DNA from: Dysgonomonas hofstadii
Lineage (GTDB): Bacteria > Bacteroidota > Bacteroidia > Bacteroidales > Dysgonomonadaceae
Reading direction: 5' to 3'
DNA length: 64,000 nucleotides
Assembly: GCF_014196915.1 (NCBI RefSeq)
Contig: NZ_JACIEP010000001.1
Span: 248,001-312,000, forward strand
Below are positions 43,414-53,767 of this stretch, piece by piece (position 1 is the first letter of the stretch; each line of letters begins with the position of its first letter). The notes under the pieces were generated by a model. It did no database searches and was not told the origin of the DNA. It saw only the letters and a list, made by a program, of their open reading frames with translations. The translations under genes and the position numbers were made by a program.

Positions 43414-45738
43414 TTATTTATCTAAATTATTTCGTTTCAACAATGCTTCCAGAAAATAATAATCGGCGTAACTGATCGGTACATCTATTTCATCTCCCCC
43501 GGGATGATGGCCTGTTGAATGTAACAAAAGAAAGCCTTTATGTGTCTTCACTTCCGCTTTGTAATTATTGATAAGATTTGATAGAATTGTATCGGCCAGC
43601 CCGATATATTTTTCTTTGTTTTTGTCAGAATACGCTGCTAACTCATATAGTGCTGAAGCAGTGATGCATGCCGCCGAAGCATCACGTGGAGCGTTTGGAA
43701 TAGCAGGGTCATTAAAATCCCAGTAAGGAATAAGGTCTTTGGGTAAGTTAGGGTGTGAGAATATAAATCCGGCGACTTTTTCGGCCAGATCCAGATAATC
43801 TGCTTTTTTCGTATATCTGTATGACATTGTGAATCCATATAACGCCCATGCCTGACCGCGCGCCCATGCTGTGTGATCGGCATATCCCTGATGGGTTTGT
43901 TTTAGACGGGTATTCCCTGAGATGGTATCGTAATCTACTACATGGTAGGACGAATAATCTTCACGAAAATGATTCTTCAAAGTAGTCATTGCGTGAGCAT
44001 CGGCTATTTTGTAGAAAGAAGAGTCTCCGGTCATTTTAGACGCTTCGAAAAGAAGTTCAAGATTCATCATATTATCTATAATAACAGGGTATTGCCATGT
44101 TTGCCTGTTGAAATCCCATGAACGGATGGAACCTATCTTTTCATTGAACCGTAAAGATAATGTTTTTGCAGCCTGGATGACTACCTCTTTATATTCTTTA
44201 TTACCTGTAAATTTATAGCCATTGCCAAACGAATTGAATATTTTGAATCCTACGTCATGAGAGGTTTTATCGAATTTTTCACTTTCTATAAGCAGGGAAT
44301 GCTTAATTGCTTTTTCCTTCCATTTTTCATCTTTTGTGTACTCATACATAAACCACAATGAACCCGGAAAGAAACCTGAGCACCAATCACGCGGATTGAC
44401 AAGGCGCAGGCTGCCGTCTTTGTTTACAGAACGGGGATTAACAACATTTTTTCTTTTCGTTTTTGTCAATGATTCATCGATACATGTGAATGCATAATCA
44501 AACTGTTTGCCAGCAAAAGAAAGCGATTCGGCTATAGGATCGACTGTACCATATAAAAGGCAGTTTCTGTCTGAAGAGTCCTGCTTATTGTATTTCTTAT
44601 AAATATCCAGATACTGAGTTTGGGACGGATCAAGGTCAAGGATGCGGTATAAATCATTGCAAACATCCTGCTGTTTGGCTTCCCACCCACTTATTTGTTT
44701 GTAAGGCCATTCGGAAACATCTTTGCCCAGAAATGAAACAAGGTAGTCCATCGCTTTATAGAAGCTTCGTCCGTCGGGAGACTCTAATGTATATAATTCT
44801 TTTCCGAATTTCTTTGCAGTAGCAAAGAAGTCTATCATGTGGCTAAGATTGTATTCAGAATAATGGTAAGCCAGTGTACGCCATAGTTCATGGGGTTGTT
44901 TACCGTCAGGCTCTATTTGTTTGAACATAATATTTACGGGGAAAGTATCCATTATCTTTTTTGCTTCGTCGGTCTTTTCCGAAAACAACAAATAAGTCAC
45001 TAACTGGGAGTTGTATGCCGTGGCGTGATTGTTCTTCATTTCATGTTCTTTCTTCCCTTGCGGACTGGTTTGAAGCCATTTGGCAAATTCGCCGAACCAC
45101 TTTTGTAATCCTGTCTTATCCTGTGAAGTATAGCTTTTAGAGCCACCCAATAGCTGTATGCTGCTCAACATGCTAACAAAGGAGTAAGAGTCGATCAGCC
45201 CTTCGGGGCGGCCTTTCGAACCGTCTTTTCCCGGAATGAATTGAGAATAATTGAGATTAGGATTCATTTTGGTTTTCTCATTCAGAAACCAGGTACGAAT
45301 CAACTCGGTTGCTTTTGCCGCATAACGTTCTTCGTCGCTGTAGAAGTAGGCAAGCGCCAGTGTATTTACTGCACTGCACATTGTCCCTAACGGATTCCTA
45401 TCGTACTCATTGAGTTCCGGGTTTGACTGTCCATCCTTGAATACATAAGGCATTCCATCCTTCTTTTCAGGATTAGGCCACCAGTAGCGGCTCAAACTCA
45501 CATAATCGTGCTTGCTGCCACTGGGGGCGACTGCTTTTTTGTAAGTAACAGAATATGTGCCTCCCGATAAGCTGCGGTCGGCCTGCCTTATCAGTGCTTT
45601 ATAAGCATTTGAGTAAGCAAGGGTGTTTTTGCCAGCTTTTACTGTTTCCATTTTATCTCTGTTCCAGAGCCATTGGGCCTGTGTGCTCAGAGCGAAGCTA
45701 ACTGTCAGGACGAGGAGTATATATAACTTTTTCATCAT
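43414..45738 (-). CDS. Fusion of alginate-lyase-fold polysaccharide lyase (PL38-like) and GH88 unsaturated glucuronyl hydrolase
   Basis: A 774-residue exported protein with two complete catalytic modules. After a signal peptide (about 1-21) residues about 40-390 form an alginate-lyase-type alpha/alpha barrel with DYVSLSRYWWPNP, SQFIPG, GRPEGLIDS, MKNNHATAYNSQL and EPDGKQPHELWRTLAYHYSEYNL; this most resembles PL38, which includes glucuronan lyases. Residues about 400-774 are a GH88 unsaturated uronyl hydrolase with SHDVGF (Asp495), DNMMNLELL (Asp555), ARGQAWALYG and DASAACITASALYEL. The first module would cut a uronic-acid polymer and leave an unsaturated end; the second would remove it. The frame is unbroken across the junction. 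The exact uronan is unknown. Confidence 0.85.
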   Translation of the reverse strand: MMKKLYILLVLTVSFALSTQAQWLWNRDKMETVKAGKNTLAYSNAYKALIRQADRSLSGGTYSVTYKKAVAPSGSKHDYVSLSRYWWPNPEKKDGMPYVFKDGQSNPELNEYDRNPLGTMCSAVNTLALAYFYSDEERYAAKATELIRTWFLNEKTKMNPNLNYSQFIPGKDGSKGRPEGLIDSYSFVSMLSSIQLLGGSKSYTSQDKTGLQKWFGEFAKWLQTSPQGKKEHEMKNNHATAYNSQLVTYLLFSEKTDEAKKIMDTFPVNIMFKQIEPDGKQPHELWRTLAYHYSEYNLSHMIDFFATAKKFGKELYTLESPDGRSFYKAMDYLVSFLGKDVSEWPYKQISGWEAKQQDVCNDLYRILDLDPSQTQYLDIYKKYNKQDSSDRNCLLYGTVDPIAESLSFAGKQFDYAFTCIDESLTKTKRKNVVNPRSVNKDGSLRLVNPRDWCSGFFPGSLWFMYEYTKDEKWKEKAIKHSLLIESEKFDKTSHDVGFKIFNSFGNGYKFTGNKEYKEVVIQAAKTLSLRFNEKIGSIRSWDFNRQTWQYPVIIDNMMNLELLFEASKMTGDSSFYKIADAHAMTTLKNHFREDYSSYHVVDYDTISGNTRLKQTHQGYADHTAWARGQAWALYGFTMSYRYTKKADYLDLAEKVAGFIFSHPNLPKDLIPYWDFNDPAIPNAPRDASAACITASALYELAAYSDKNKEKYIGLADTILSNLINNYKAEVKTHKGFLLLHSTGHHPGGDEIDVPISYADYYFLEALLKRNNLDK

Positions 45739-45758
45739 TTATTTTTATCAGTTAATTA

Positions 45759-48392
45759 TTATAGCTTTCTCAGTTTTATCCCGTTGATAAATGCCTTTCC
45801 CGAACGGGCTTTGATCTCAACTGATATACTTTTTTCGCATTGTATTTTTACAATATATTTTTTTCGGATACCATGGAAGTTCCCGACTGTATTGTTCAGA
45901 TTTATAGCCGGATCGACAGTCATTGTATTAATGATGACATCGAAAATGTTATCCGAATTATTGTTTTGTGTATCAGAACCTAATGCATGGGCTATGCTTG
46001 TGCCTGAATGGAATATATCGGCAAACAGCAACTCTATTTCGTATTCCCCTTTAGGTACATCGAAACGATACATTTTGGAGGATGTTCGCAAAGTCTGGAA
46101 CAAAGGATTTTCATCGGTTCCCGTTATTTGTGCCTGAGTCGATTGTACCTCGCCTCCTACATATCCCCAGCTTCCGTTTGTATATTCCCTGTCGGGCAGC
46201 CATGTAAGATTGCTTTCGGGCGAAGTGTAAAAGGCATCACTTCCACAATTTATGGCCAGTTCTTTGTTATAGAAATTCTCATTGGTCAGTTTATCGGGAA
46301 TGGCAGTAAATGTTATTTCTATTCCGGTTTCTATGGTGTGACCATTATATTCCCCTTTTGCTGAAAAATGGTGCTCTCCGTCAGTAAAAGGAATGTCCCA
46401 TATTGCTTTGTGATTTTTGATTTTCTTTTTACCGAGCGATATTCCATTCATAAATAATTCAACTTCCGGTAGGTTGGAGTATATTTTCAATGGCTGAATC
46501 ACAGGCCCTCCGTCGATGGAAACATCTGTCCGGTTTTTCCAGTCATGCGATGCTATGTGTAATACCGGAATATCTTTCCTATAACTGGCTTTGAATAAAT
46601 AGTACACATCTTTAGGTGTGCGATCGGCATATACCAATCCTTTATTGTTGATCCTTGGCATGGATTCGTCCCGTTGAGCTGAACCAAAATCGATAAAATT
46701 CCAGTAAGTCGCACCGCAAATATAAGGCTTACGGGCAATAACCGACAAATAGTGTTCGGCGTATTCTTGCTGATATTCTATACTGAAATCGAATCTTTTT
46801 GGCTTCAGTGAATGTATGCGTTTATCCGATCCTGCTCCGTATTCACTGATAATCTTTGGCTTGCCGGGATGTTGCTTTTGCTGGTTTTCGATAAACTGAT
46901 CGAACTGTTGCATATTATCAGAATACCAACCCTGATATAAGTTCCATCCCACTATGTCTACAATATTGCCAAATCCGGCTTTATTGTATGAATCACTTCC
47001 ATGAAATGCCATCACGCTGTAACGGCGGCTATCTTCTTCTTTTAATACTTTTTCGAGGCGTTTGGCCAGATCGATTTCCCTGCTTATGAGTTCGTCCAAT
47101 TCTTTGCCTTTATGCTTACGTTGGGTAACGAGCAGTATTTCGTTCATATATCCCCACATGATAACTGATGGATGATTGTAATGCTGGCGGATCATTTCAC
47201 GGAGATTTGTTTCGCAATTATCGCCGAAAGAAGTTTCTTCAGGAATAATATCTATAATAGGGATCTCTTCCCAGACCAGCAATCCCAGCTTGTCGCATTG
47301 CTCTATAATGGCTTTATCTTGTGGATAGTGGGAGATGCGTACGAAATTTGCACCCATCTCTTTTATCAGTTGCATATCTCTACGGTGAGCTTCGTCGCTG
47401 AGGGCATTGCCTATTGGCATTTGATCCTGATGGCGACAAATCCCGTTTAGTTTATAGGGTTTTCCATTGAGGAAGAATCCTTTCTCTCCGTCAAAACGAA
47501 ACCATCTGAATCCTAGTGGAGAAGTAACTTCATCTAATATTTCCCCCGATATTTCATCGGAGATTGTTGTTTCTACTGTGTATAAATATGGTGTTTCGGG
47601 TGACCATAATAAAGGATTATTTATTGCGGCGTCCTGTTGAATTTCCTTTTTTTGATGTGCTTCGAGCAATAATTTTTTCTCCAGCGTTTTTATAATATTT
47701 CTGTGAGGATCTCTCACAGTATGGATTATCTTTATCTTAGCCTTTTTCCGTGAATCATTAGCTATACTGCTTCTGATAGAATAGAACGCTGATTTTTCGG
47801 AAACATTATCTGTATGTATAAATATCCCATCCGAACCAGAATCTGATAAGTCTATGTGTTGATCCGGCGTAGTTATTAACCATATGTCGCGGTATATTCC
47901 CCCGAAGATGGTAAAGTCTCCCGAGATGGGAGGAACATCTGTTATTGAGTTGTCAACCTTTACGGTGATTGTGTTTTCCTTATCGAATGTGCAATATGTG
48001 GTTATATTGAAAGTGAAGGAAGTATATCCTCCCTTGTGTTCTCCTGCCAGTTGCCCGTTAATGTAAACGGATGCTACCTGGTTTACTCCTTCGAAGCGAA
48101 GGTATATTTGCCTCTCTTTATCCCTGTCGGATAGGGTGAATGTTTTATGATACCATGCAATACCCCTGTAATAATCTTTTTGAATATAAGCGTCGGTATT
48201 CCATGTATGGGGAATGGATATTTTCTGCCATTCGTCTTTGTTGAAAGATTTATTTTGATCAATGTCTTTTTTAATGAAATGCCAATTATTGTTGAACGAT
48301 TGCATCTGGTGTTGTGCATACATAGCCAAACAGCAAAATTGAGCTGTTAGTATGAGAATAAATAATTTATGGTATTTCTGTCTCAGGTTCAT
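45759..48392 (-). CDS. GH2 glycosidase with C-terminal malectin-like domain
   Basis: An 877-residue exported GH2 enzyme with signal peptide (about 1-26), jelly-roll (about 28-190), Ig-like domain (about 195-300), TIM barrel (about 305-600), a further Ig-like domain (about 610-695) and a malectin-like carbohydrate-binding domain (about 705-877, INCGSDAFYTSP to the end). The acid/base is Glu418 in GYMNEILL and the nucleophile Glu517 in IISEYGAGSD. The family holds beta-galactosidases, beta-glucuronidases and beta-mannosidases. Lying 20 bp upstream of the lyase-GH88 fusion, a beta-glucuronidase or beta-galactosidase role is plausible, but I cannot decide. It starts a run of enzyme genes after a hairpin that follows susD. 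Confidence 0.88.
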   Translation of the reverse strand: MNLRQKYHKLFILILTAQFCCLAMYAQHQMQSFNNNWHFIKKDIDQNKSFNKDEWQKISIPHTWNTDAYIQKDYYRGIAWYHKTFTLSDRDKERQIYLRFEGVNQVASVYINGQLAGEHKGGYTSFTFNITTYCTFDKENTITVKVDNSITDVPPISGDFTIFGGIYRDIWLITTPDQHIDLSDSGSDGIFIHTDNVSEKSAFYSIRSSIANDSRKKAKIKIIHTVRDPHRNIIKTLEKKLLLEAHQKKEIQQDAAINNPLLWSPETPYLYTVETTISDEISGEILDEVTSPLGFRWFRFDGEKGFFLNGKPYKLNGICRHQDQMPIGNALSDEAHRRDMQLIKEMGANFVRISHYPQDKAIIEQCDKLGLLVWEEIPIIDIIPEETSFGDNCETNLREMIRQHYNHPSVIMWGYMNEILLVTQRKHKGKELDELISREIDLAKRLEKVLKEEDSRRYSVMAFHGSDSYNKAGFGNIVDIVGWNLYQGWYSDNMQQFDQFIENQQKQHPGKPKIISEYGAGSDKRIHSLKPKRFDFSIEYQQEYAEHYLSVIARKPYICGATYWNFIDFGSAQRDESMPRINNKGLVYADRTPKDVYYLFKASYRKDIPVLHIASHDWKNRTDVSIDGGPVIQPLKIYSNLPEVELFMNGISLGKKKIKNHKAIWDIPFTDGEHHFSAKGEYNGHTIETGIEITFTAIPDKLTNENFYNKELAINCGSDAFYTSPESNLTWLPDREYTNGSWGYVGGEVQSTQAQITGTDENPLFQTLRTSSKMYRFDVPKGEYEIELLFADIFHSGTSIAHALGSDTQNNNSDNIFDVIINTMTVDPAINLNNTVGNFHGIRKKYIVKIQCEKSISVEIKARSGKAFINGIKLRKL

Positions 48393-48424
48393 TCTATTTT
48401 TCCCTTTTCATATAAGATAAGGAT

Positions 48425-48449
48425 GCAGGGTCTTTATTGAAGACCCTGC
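48425..48449. repeat. Intercistronic hairpin, SusD to GH2
   Basis: GCAGGGTCTT (48425-48434) and AAGACCCTGC (48440-48449) form a perfect 10-bp stem with a 5-base loop in the 102-bp gap between susD and the GH2 gene. On the minus strand the following bases are ATCCTTATCTT, so termination would be partial at best. Likely an attenuator or a 3'-end protector for the susCD message. Confidence 0.7.
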
Positions 48450-48494
48450 CTTTCCCTATCAAGATCTAATTGATATACTGTTTAGTGAATCAGC

Positions 48495-50456
48495 CTATTC
48501 TGATTCTGTCGGCGGTTCAAGAACCTGGCTCCATAATGGGTTCTGCACTAACAGCCGACTCTTGCTTATTTCATTCTGAGGAACCGGATACCAGTACATT
48601 TCTTTTTTCCAGGTACGGTTTTCTATCTGTACACGGGTGAAATAAGATGTTGAGCTGCCGATAGGCTGATCGGCATATCCTCTCATATTCATTCCCGTGA
48701 AAAGAGTAATATCACCTTCCATTTCGCGGTTAGCTTCTGTTGGGTCGCATATCATCCATCTGCGCATATCGAACCAGCGTTGTCCTTCGGCCATGAGTTC
48801 GACACGGCGTTCGCGGTAAATTGCTTTGCGTTGCTTTTGTTGGTCGCCGATGATACCTGTTTTTTTCCCTTCACTTTGTAATTCCCCGTAGCCCATTATT
48901 CCTGCACGTTCTCTTACTCTGTCGACATACTCGATAATGCGCGAATCAGATGGATCTATTTCGTTGAGCACTTCTGCATAATAAAGATAGAAGTCGGCTA
49001 GACGAAGAAGGATTGAAGGACGGGCAAAACTTTTCAGATCACCACTGGCATTACTCCAAAGAACCTGCCTGTTTTTCAACTTATAAAGTAAGTAGCCTCC
49101 TCTAGGACTGTTATCATTCGATCCGTCAGATGGCTGACCCCAGGCGAAGCCTACCTGATAATTGGCATTATTGTTTGGTTGTTTGTGCCAGCTTTTACCC
49201 TGATAGGTTACCGCAGCATAGAAGCGCGCTTCTCTGTTCGCATACATATTGAAAATGTTAGTGTCGGTACGTTTGCTTGTATTGCAAGGGTTAACGATGC
49301 TAGTAAAGCCGTCTTCTCTATAACCTGAACCTTTATCGTTAATTTCGAGCCCATTGTTCATAAAGAATGCATCTACAGTTTCTTGTGAGACCCCAATATT
49401 TCCGTAGCAGGAATAAATATCGCGTGGAGTAGAGCGTTTCTCTGCGTTATGTTCTGCACTGTAATCATTTACTCCTGTCGCCCAAAGAATTTCATCGTTG
49501 TAAGCCTGATAAAGTTCATATACAGACAGGTCAGCGTCGATACTTCCGTTTGAATTCAATTTTACATATAATTTATGACCTTGTGCTTCTGCGAATGTCA
49601 AAAATTCTTCCAGTCTTTGTTTTGCGATATTCCATTTATTAGGATCTTTATCAGGAAACAAACGTGTTCCGTCAAAGTTAGTTATAGTAAGTGCTTCAGG
49701 GAAACCACCGTTAAATAAAGGAGATGCCGCATATACCCATAACTTTGCGCGAAGTGCCATTGCTGCTACTTTTGTAGGGCGAACAACTTCTGTGAGGTTA
49801 TAAGTTCCTTCTTTCCAGATTGAATTCGGTATATCCGGAGATTCGATAACTTCTACCAGAAGATCATCGATATGCTTAATTACATCGTCCAACGGAGCAC
49901 GGGCATAATCTATATTTTGATCTTCAGGATCAGCCAGGCCGGTGACAATAGGTATGGGGCCGTATAGTTCAAACAGTGAGAAATAAGCATAAGCGATGAG
50001 GAATTTGGCTTCCATTTTCATTTTTCTTACATCTTCTTCGCGCAAAGATGTGGATTCGTTAGGATTCCCTATAGGTTTTGCCCTTTCAATAAAGATCATT
50101 GCCTGACGGATATACTGATATTGTGTTGCCCAACGGTGAAGACCGGCACTGGATGGATTGTATCCTTGCACAAGCAAATTTTTTGCAGGACCGTTGTTTT
50201 GCATTATTTCTCCGGCGATTCCCGACCATGGATTTTTCATTCCACTGTTTGAGCTAGACCCGTTTTCGGAGTATTCACATATAGCGTTAAATATGTTACC
50301 ATGCCACCGCTTGGTGTAGCTTGCATTTTCGAAAACTTTGTCGACGGTAAGATTATCGGAAAGCTCACCCGAAACATCCAGGTAATCGCTACAAGATGTG
50401 AGAGCGATAGTACCTGCTGCTACTATGGATAAAAATATTTTATTTATTGTTTTCAT
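48495..50456 (-). CDS. SusD-like glycan-binding lipoprotein (second locus)
   Basis: A 653-residue surface lipoprotein (lipobox LTSC, Cys22) of the SusD/RagB family, larger than the one in the xyloglucan locus. Landmarks are the start SDYLDVSGELSDNL, KMEAKFLIAYAYFSLFELYGPIPI, the late ILLRLADFYLYYAEVLNEID and YRERRVELMAEGQRWFDMRRW, and a C-terminal YWYPVPQNEISKSRLL. It is 12 bp downstream of susC. The longer length comes mainly from loops in the second half that may shape the binding site for a larger or branched glycan. Confidence 0.95.
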   Translation of the reverse strand: MKTINKIFLSIVAAGTIALTSCSDYLDVSGELSDNLTVDKVFENASYTKRWHGNIFNAICEYSENGSSSNSGMKNPWSGIAGEIMQNNGPAKNLLVQGYNPSSAGLHRWATQYQYIRQAMIFIERAKPIGNPNESTSLREEDVRKMKMEAKFLIAYAYFSLFELYGPIPIVTGLADPEDQNIDYARAPLDDVIKHIDDLLVEVIESPDIPNSIWKEGTYNLTEVVRPTKVAAMALRAKLWVYAASPLFNGGFPEALTITNFDGTRLFPDKDPNKWNIAKQRLEEFLTFAEAQGHKLYVKLNSNGSIDADLSVYELYQAYNDEILWATGVNDYSAEHNAEKRSTPRDIYSCYGNIGVSQETVDAFFMNNGLEINDKGSGYREDGFTSIVNPCNTSKRTDTNIFNMYANREARFYAAVTYQGKSWHKQPNNNANYQVGFAWGQPSDGSNDNSPRGGYLLYKLKNRQVLWSNASGDLKSFARPSILLRLADFYLYYAEVLNEIDPSDSRIIEYVDRVRERAGIMGYGELQSEGKKTGIIGDQQKQRKAIYRERRVELMAEGQRWFDMRRWMICDPTEANREMEGDITLFTGMNMRGYADQPIGSSTSYFTRVQIENRTWKKEMYWYPVPQNEISKSRLLVQNPLWSQVLEPPTESE

Positions 50457-50468
50457 ATATCGTATTAT

Positions 50469-53400
50469 TTAAAATGTAACATCTAAACCTATTGTCCAGC
50501 TCGAACTCATCGGATATTTAGCTCCCGAACGCGCGTCTCTTAGTTCCGGATCCCAGAATTTTATGCTGTCCCATGTATACAGGTTTTGTCCTTGTACATA
50601 GAGCCGTATTCCATCCAGTTTTACTTTCTGTACAAGTTTCTTGCTGAATGTATAACCAAATTCTACATTTTTCAGGCGTAGGAAACTAGCGTTGCGATGC
50701 CACCAAGTACTCCATTCCTGGTTGTGAGAATAAGATGTCGAGTGTATTCTCGGGAAAAGAACATCCTGATTGTATGGATCTTCGAATCTCCAGCGGTCTA
50801 GTCCTTCTGTGCGCACCGATTGTTGCTCAAGCCCTCTCAGGAAAGGGACGAAGTTTTCGGCTTTGTTCAATAGGTTGGCAGACACGTTTCCTGTTCCCTG
50901 GAAGAATACACCTACGTTAAATCCTTTCCATTCCGCATTTAATCCGAATCCGTAAACTATTCCCGGAGAAGATGACGGATAGAAGCCATTGTCGTAAGTG
51001 CGGTCGTATGTATCGATAACGCCGTCCCCATTCAGGTCTTTGTATTTAATATCACCAGGAGCAACTACTGCACCCGGAACAGGCAGGCCTTCTTTCAGTT
51101 TATAGGTTTGTTTCTTTGTATGAGGATCGGTAGTGATATTGAAATCATCCGGAGTATACAAACCTTCGGCAATATATAAAAGCGGTTGTCCTATACTCTG
51201 TCCTGTGTACTGTTGGTATTTATAAACCTGAGGAATTTCGTCATACTCGGTTACCTTATTTTTAGTATAAGTAAAGTTTCCTCTGGCAGATAAAGACACG
51301 TCTCCTATTTCGTGACGTATAACTATATTGGCATCTATGCCCTGGTTTTCGGTTTTACCGAAATTTTGCATAGGACTTACGCGAAGTCCGGATGCAGACG
51401 GGATAGTTTGACGACGAATCAGGATAGAACTACGTTCGTTATGGAAATAGTCAAAGCCCATATCCACTTTTCCTCTGAAAAGTCCTACCTCCATCCCGAG
51501 ATTGAATTTATCTTCGATTTCCCATTGTAAAAGAGGGGTTGCGTAATCACTCTCAACAATGCCACTTCCCGGATTGTTGGTGCCACCTCCGCCAGAACCT
51601 TGAGTAATACCCAGCGGATAGCCGGATGCACCTTCATTTACTTTTTCGCGATAAGGGAAACGTATATCGGTATTGTCTATTCTCACCTGATCATTTCCGG
51701 TTCTACCATATGATACCCTGAATCGGAGTTTGCTTAGAGTATTTTCTATATTTTTCATGAAGTTTTCCTGGCTCACGGTCCATGCAGCACCTACTGCCGG
51801 AAAAAATCCCCAACGATGCCCTTTTGCAAAATTTTCACTTCCCGTCATCCCGAAACTGGCTTCCAAAAAGTATTTACTGTCGAATCCGTATGTACCACGG
51901 GCAACAACACTTTGCTTGCGATAAGGCAGCATTTCTATCCCGTTGCTGCGACTCTGATATTGTGTTTCTTTCTGGTTATACAGTATTAGCCCTGTTACGG
52001 CATGTTTTTGTGCAAACGTACGGTTATAATTTAAAGATGTTTCCAGATATATTCTTTTCTCTCCCGAACTGGATGAAGACGTAGGGTTTGCCAGAGCTGA
52101 TCCTGCCTTTATCTGTTTTAGGATCAGATTTCCATCGGCATCCCGTCCTTCAGCATAGTATGATTCTGCTTCTTTGGCTCTGTCTATGCGACCCTGAGTA
52201 AATGAATCGAAACTCATTGAACCTTTCCATGATAATCCATCGGTAATGAAGTCTAGCTTTTGTTCGAGGCCTACTCTTGTTTGTACAGTTACTTCCCAGT
52301 TTTTTGTGTAACCTACGTTATTCAACAGGTTATAAGGATTAGCCCGTTCGGCATTAGCATCGGTATTGAGTGGATGGTCGGAAAATGTACCATCAGAATA
52401 AACCATTGGAATCAGATGCGTAGGGAATATGGTGAATGCGCTAAATAAGCGGTCGGCTGTGCTTCTCGGTGCATTTTGTTGGACATAGAATCCACTCATG
52501 TCGACCGTCATTTTTGTCGTTTTGGTTATATCCATATCGATATTAGATCTTAGGTTATAACGCTCGTATTTGAGATTAGCATCATAGTTTTCTATCGGAT
52601 TCCCTTTGTATATACCGTCTTCATTATAATATGCGCCAGAAACAAAGAATTTTACTTTATCGCCTCCACCTCTGAAGTTGATAGTATAGCGGCTTGTATA
52701 AGTATGATCTCTCAACAGATCCATCCAGTTTGTATTCGGATAAAGGTCGGTATCTACACCTGTGCGGTATTTTTCCAGTACATCATCAGAGAATGGTGCT
52801 ACCCAGCCAGCCAGTGGATTTCCCGCATCGTTCCATATTGCTTCGTTGTATAAATTGAGTGATCTGTATGAATCCAGAATTTCGGGCAGACGGATCGGGG
52901 TTTTCATGGCATGCTCCATATTAAAACTTATAGCTGTTTTCTGAGCCTTACCACGTTTAGTTGTAACCAAAACAACACCATTCGCACCTTCGGCACCATA
53001 TACTGCAGTTGCAGCTGCATCTTTCAGTACGGTAAATGTTTCTATCTCGTCAACAGGGATGTTGCTGAAACTTCCTCTGGGAACACCGTCTACTACGATC
53101 AGCGGACTTGTACCTCCGGCAAAGGAACTTACGCCACGAATCCAGAAGTTAGAGTCGTCATAGCCCGGTTCGCCCGATGGCTGGATGGCTATTACCCCTG
53201 CTATCTGTCCGGCGATACTGTTAGCTAGGCTACGTCCGGTTACGGCAAGTTCTTTTGACGTGACTGTGTTTATCGCAGAAACTACACTTTCTTTTTTCTG
53301 TTGCCCGTAACCTACGATGACTACATCTTCCAGGTCTACTGATGATTCTACCATACGGATATTTATCGAGGTTTCTCCTTTTTTTACCTGGCGGGTTTCG

Positions 53401-53729
53401 GTGTTGAATCCGATATATTTGAATTCGAGAGTTTGTCCTTCAGCAGCCCTGATACTATAACGTCCGTCAACGTCCGTCATAACTCCGGTCGTAGTTCCTT
53501 TTACTGTTACTGTAACGCCGATCAAGGGGTTTCCGTCTCCTTCTGTAACCAATCCTGATATAGTGATCGCGGATTGTGTTATTTCATTGGTTACTGCTAC
53601 ATCATTCTTATCGGCTATAGCGTATACACTATTCGCAGTGCAGAATAATGACACGATTACCAGTAACATCGCTTTTTGCATAGGTACATGTCTGTGCCTT
53701 ATAGCGGTTATTTTTTCTGATATTTTCAT
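50469..53729 (-). CDS. SusC-like TonB-dependent transporter (second locus)
   Basis: A 1086-residue outer-membrane transporter. The signal peptide ends at about residue 37 (SVYA); an alternative ATG at 53681 (codon 17) would give a shorter and more typical leader. A carboxypeptidase-D-like domain (about 55-135, ISGLVTEGDGNPLIGVTVTVKG) precedes the plug with VIVGYGQQKKES and ATAVYGAEGANGVVLVTTKRG. The barrel ends in LDVTF. It pairs with the SusD encoded 12 bp downstream and is preceded by a surface glycan-binding protein, an order different from the first locus. Cargo is unknown but should match the GH30/lyase/GH18 substrate. Confidence 0.95.
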   Translation of the reverse strand: MKISEKITAIRHRHVPMQKAMLLVIVSLFCTANSVYAIADKNDVAVTNEITQSAITISGLVTEGDGNPLIGVTVTVKGTTTGVMTDVDGRYSIRAAEGQTLEFKYIGFNTETRQVKKGETSINIRMVESSVDLEDVVIVGYGQQKKESVVSAINTVTSKELAVTGRSLANSIAGQIAGVIAIQPSGEPGYDDSNFWIRGVSSFAGGTSPLIVVDGVPRGSFSNIPVDEIETFTVLKDAAATAVYGAEGANGVVLVTTKRGKAQKTAISFNMEHAMKTPIRLPEILDSYRSLNLYNEAIWNDAGNPLAGWVAPFSDDVLEKYRTGVDTDLYPNTNWMDLLRDHTYTSRYTINFRGGGDKVKFFVSGAYYNEDGIYKGNPIENYDANLKYERYNLRSNIDMDITKTTKMTVDMSGFYVQQNAPRSTADRLFSAFTIFPTHLIPMVYSDGTFSDHPLNTDANAERANPYNLLNNVGYTKNWEVTVQTRVGLEQKLDFITDGLSWKGSMSFDSFTQGRIDRAKEAESYYAEGRDADGNLILKQIKAGSALANPTSSSSSGEKRIYLETSLNYNRTFAQKHAVTGLILYNQKETQYQSRSNGIEMLPYRKQSVVARGTYGFDSKYFLEASFGMTGSENFAKGHRWGFFPAVGAAWTVSQENFMKNIENTLSKLRFRVSYGRTGNDQVRIDNTDIRFPYREKVNEGASGYPLGITQGSGGGGTNNPGSGIVESDYATPLLQWEIEDKFNLGMEVGLFRGKVDMGFDYFHNERSSILIRRQTIPSASGLRVSPMQNFGKTENQGIDANIVIRHEIGDVSLSARGNFTYTKNKVTEYDEIPQVYKYQQYTGQSIGQPLLYIAEGLYTPDDFNITTDPHTKKQTYKLKEGLPVPGAVVAPGDIKYKDLNGDGVIDTYDRTYDNGFYPSSSPGIVYGFGLNAEWKGFNVGVFFQGTGNVSANLLNKAENFVPFLRGLEQQSVRTEGLDRWRFEDPYNQDVLFPRIHSTSYSHNQEWSTWWHRNASFLRLKNVEFGYTFSKKLVQKVKLDGIRLYVQGQNLYTWDSIKFWDPELRDARSGAKYPMSSSWTIGLDVTF

Positions 53730-53767
53730 ATATAATTTAAAATTATAATTGTTAGATATTGGTTAAC

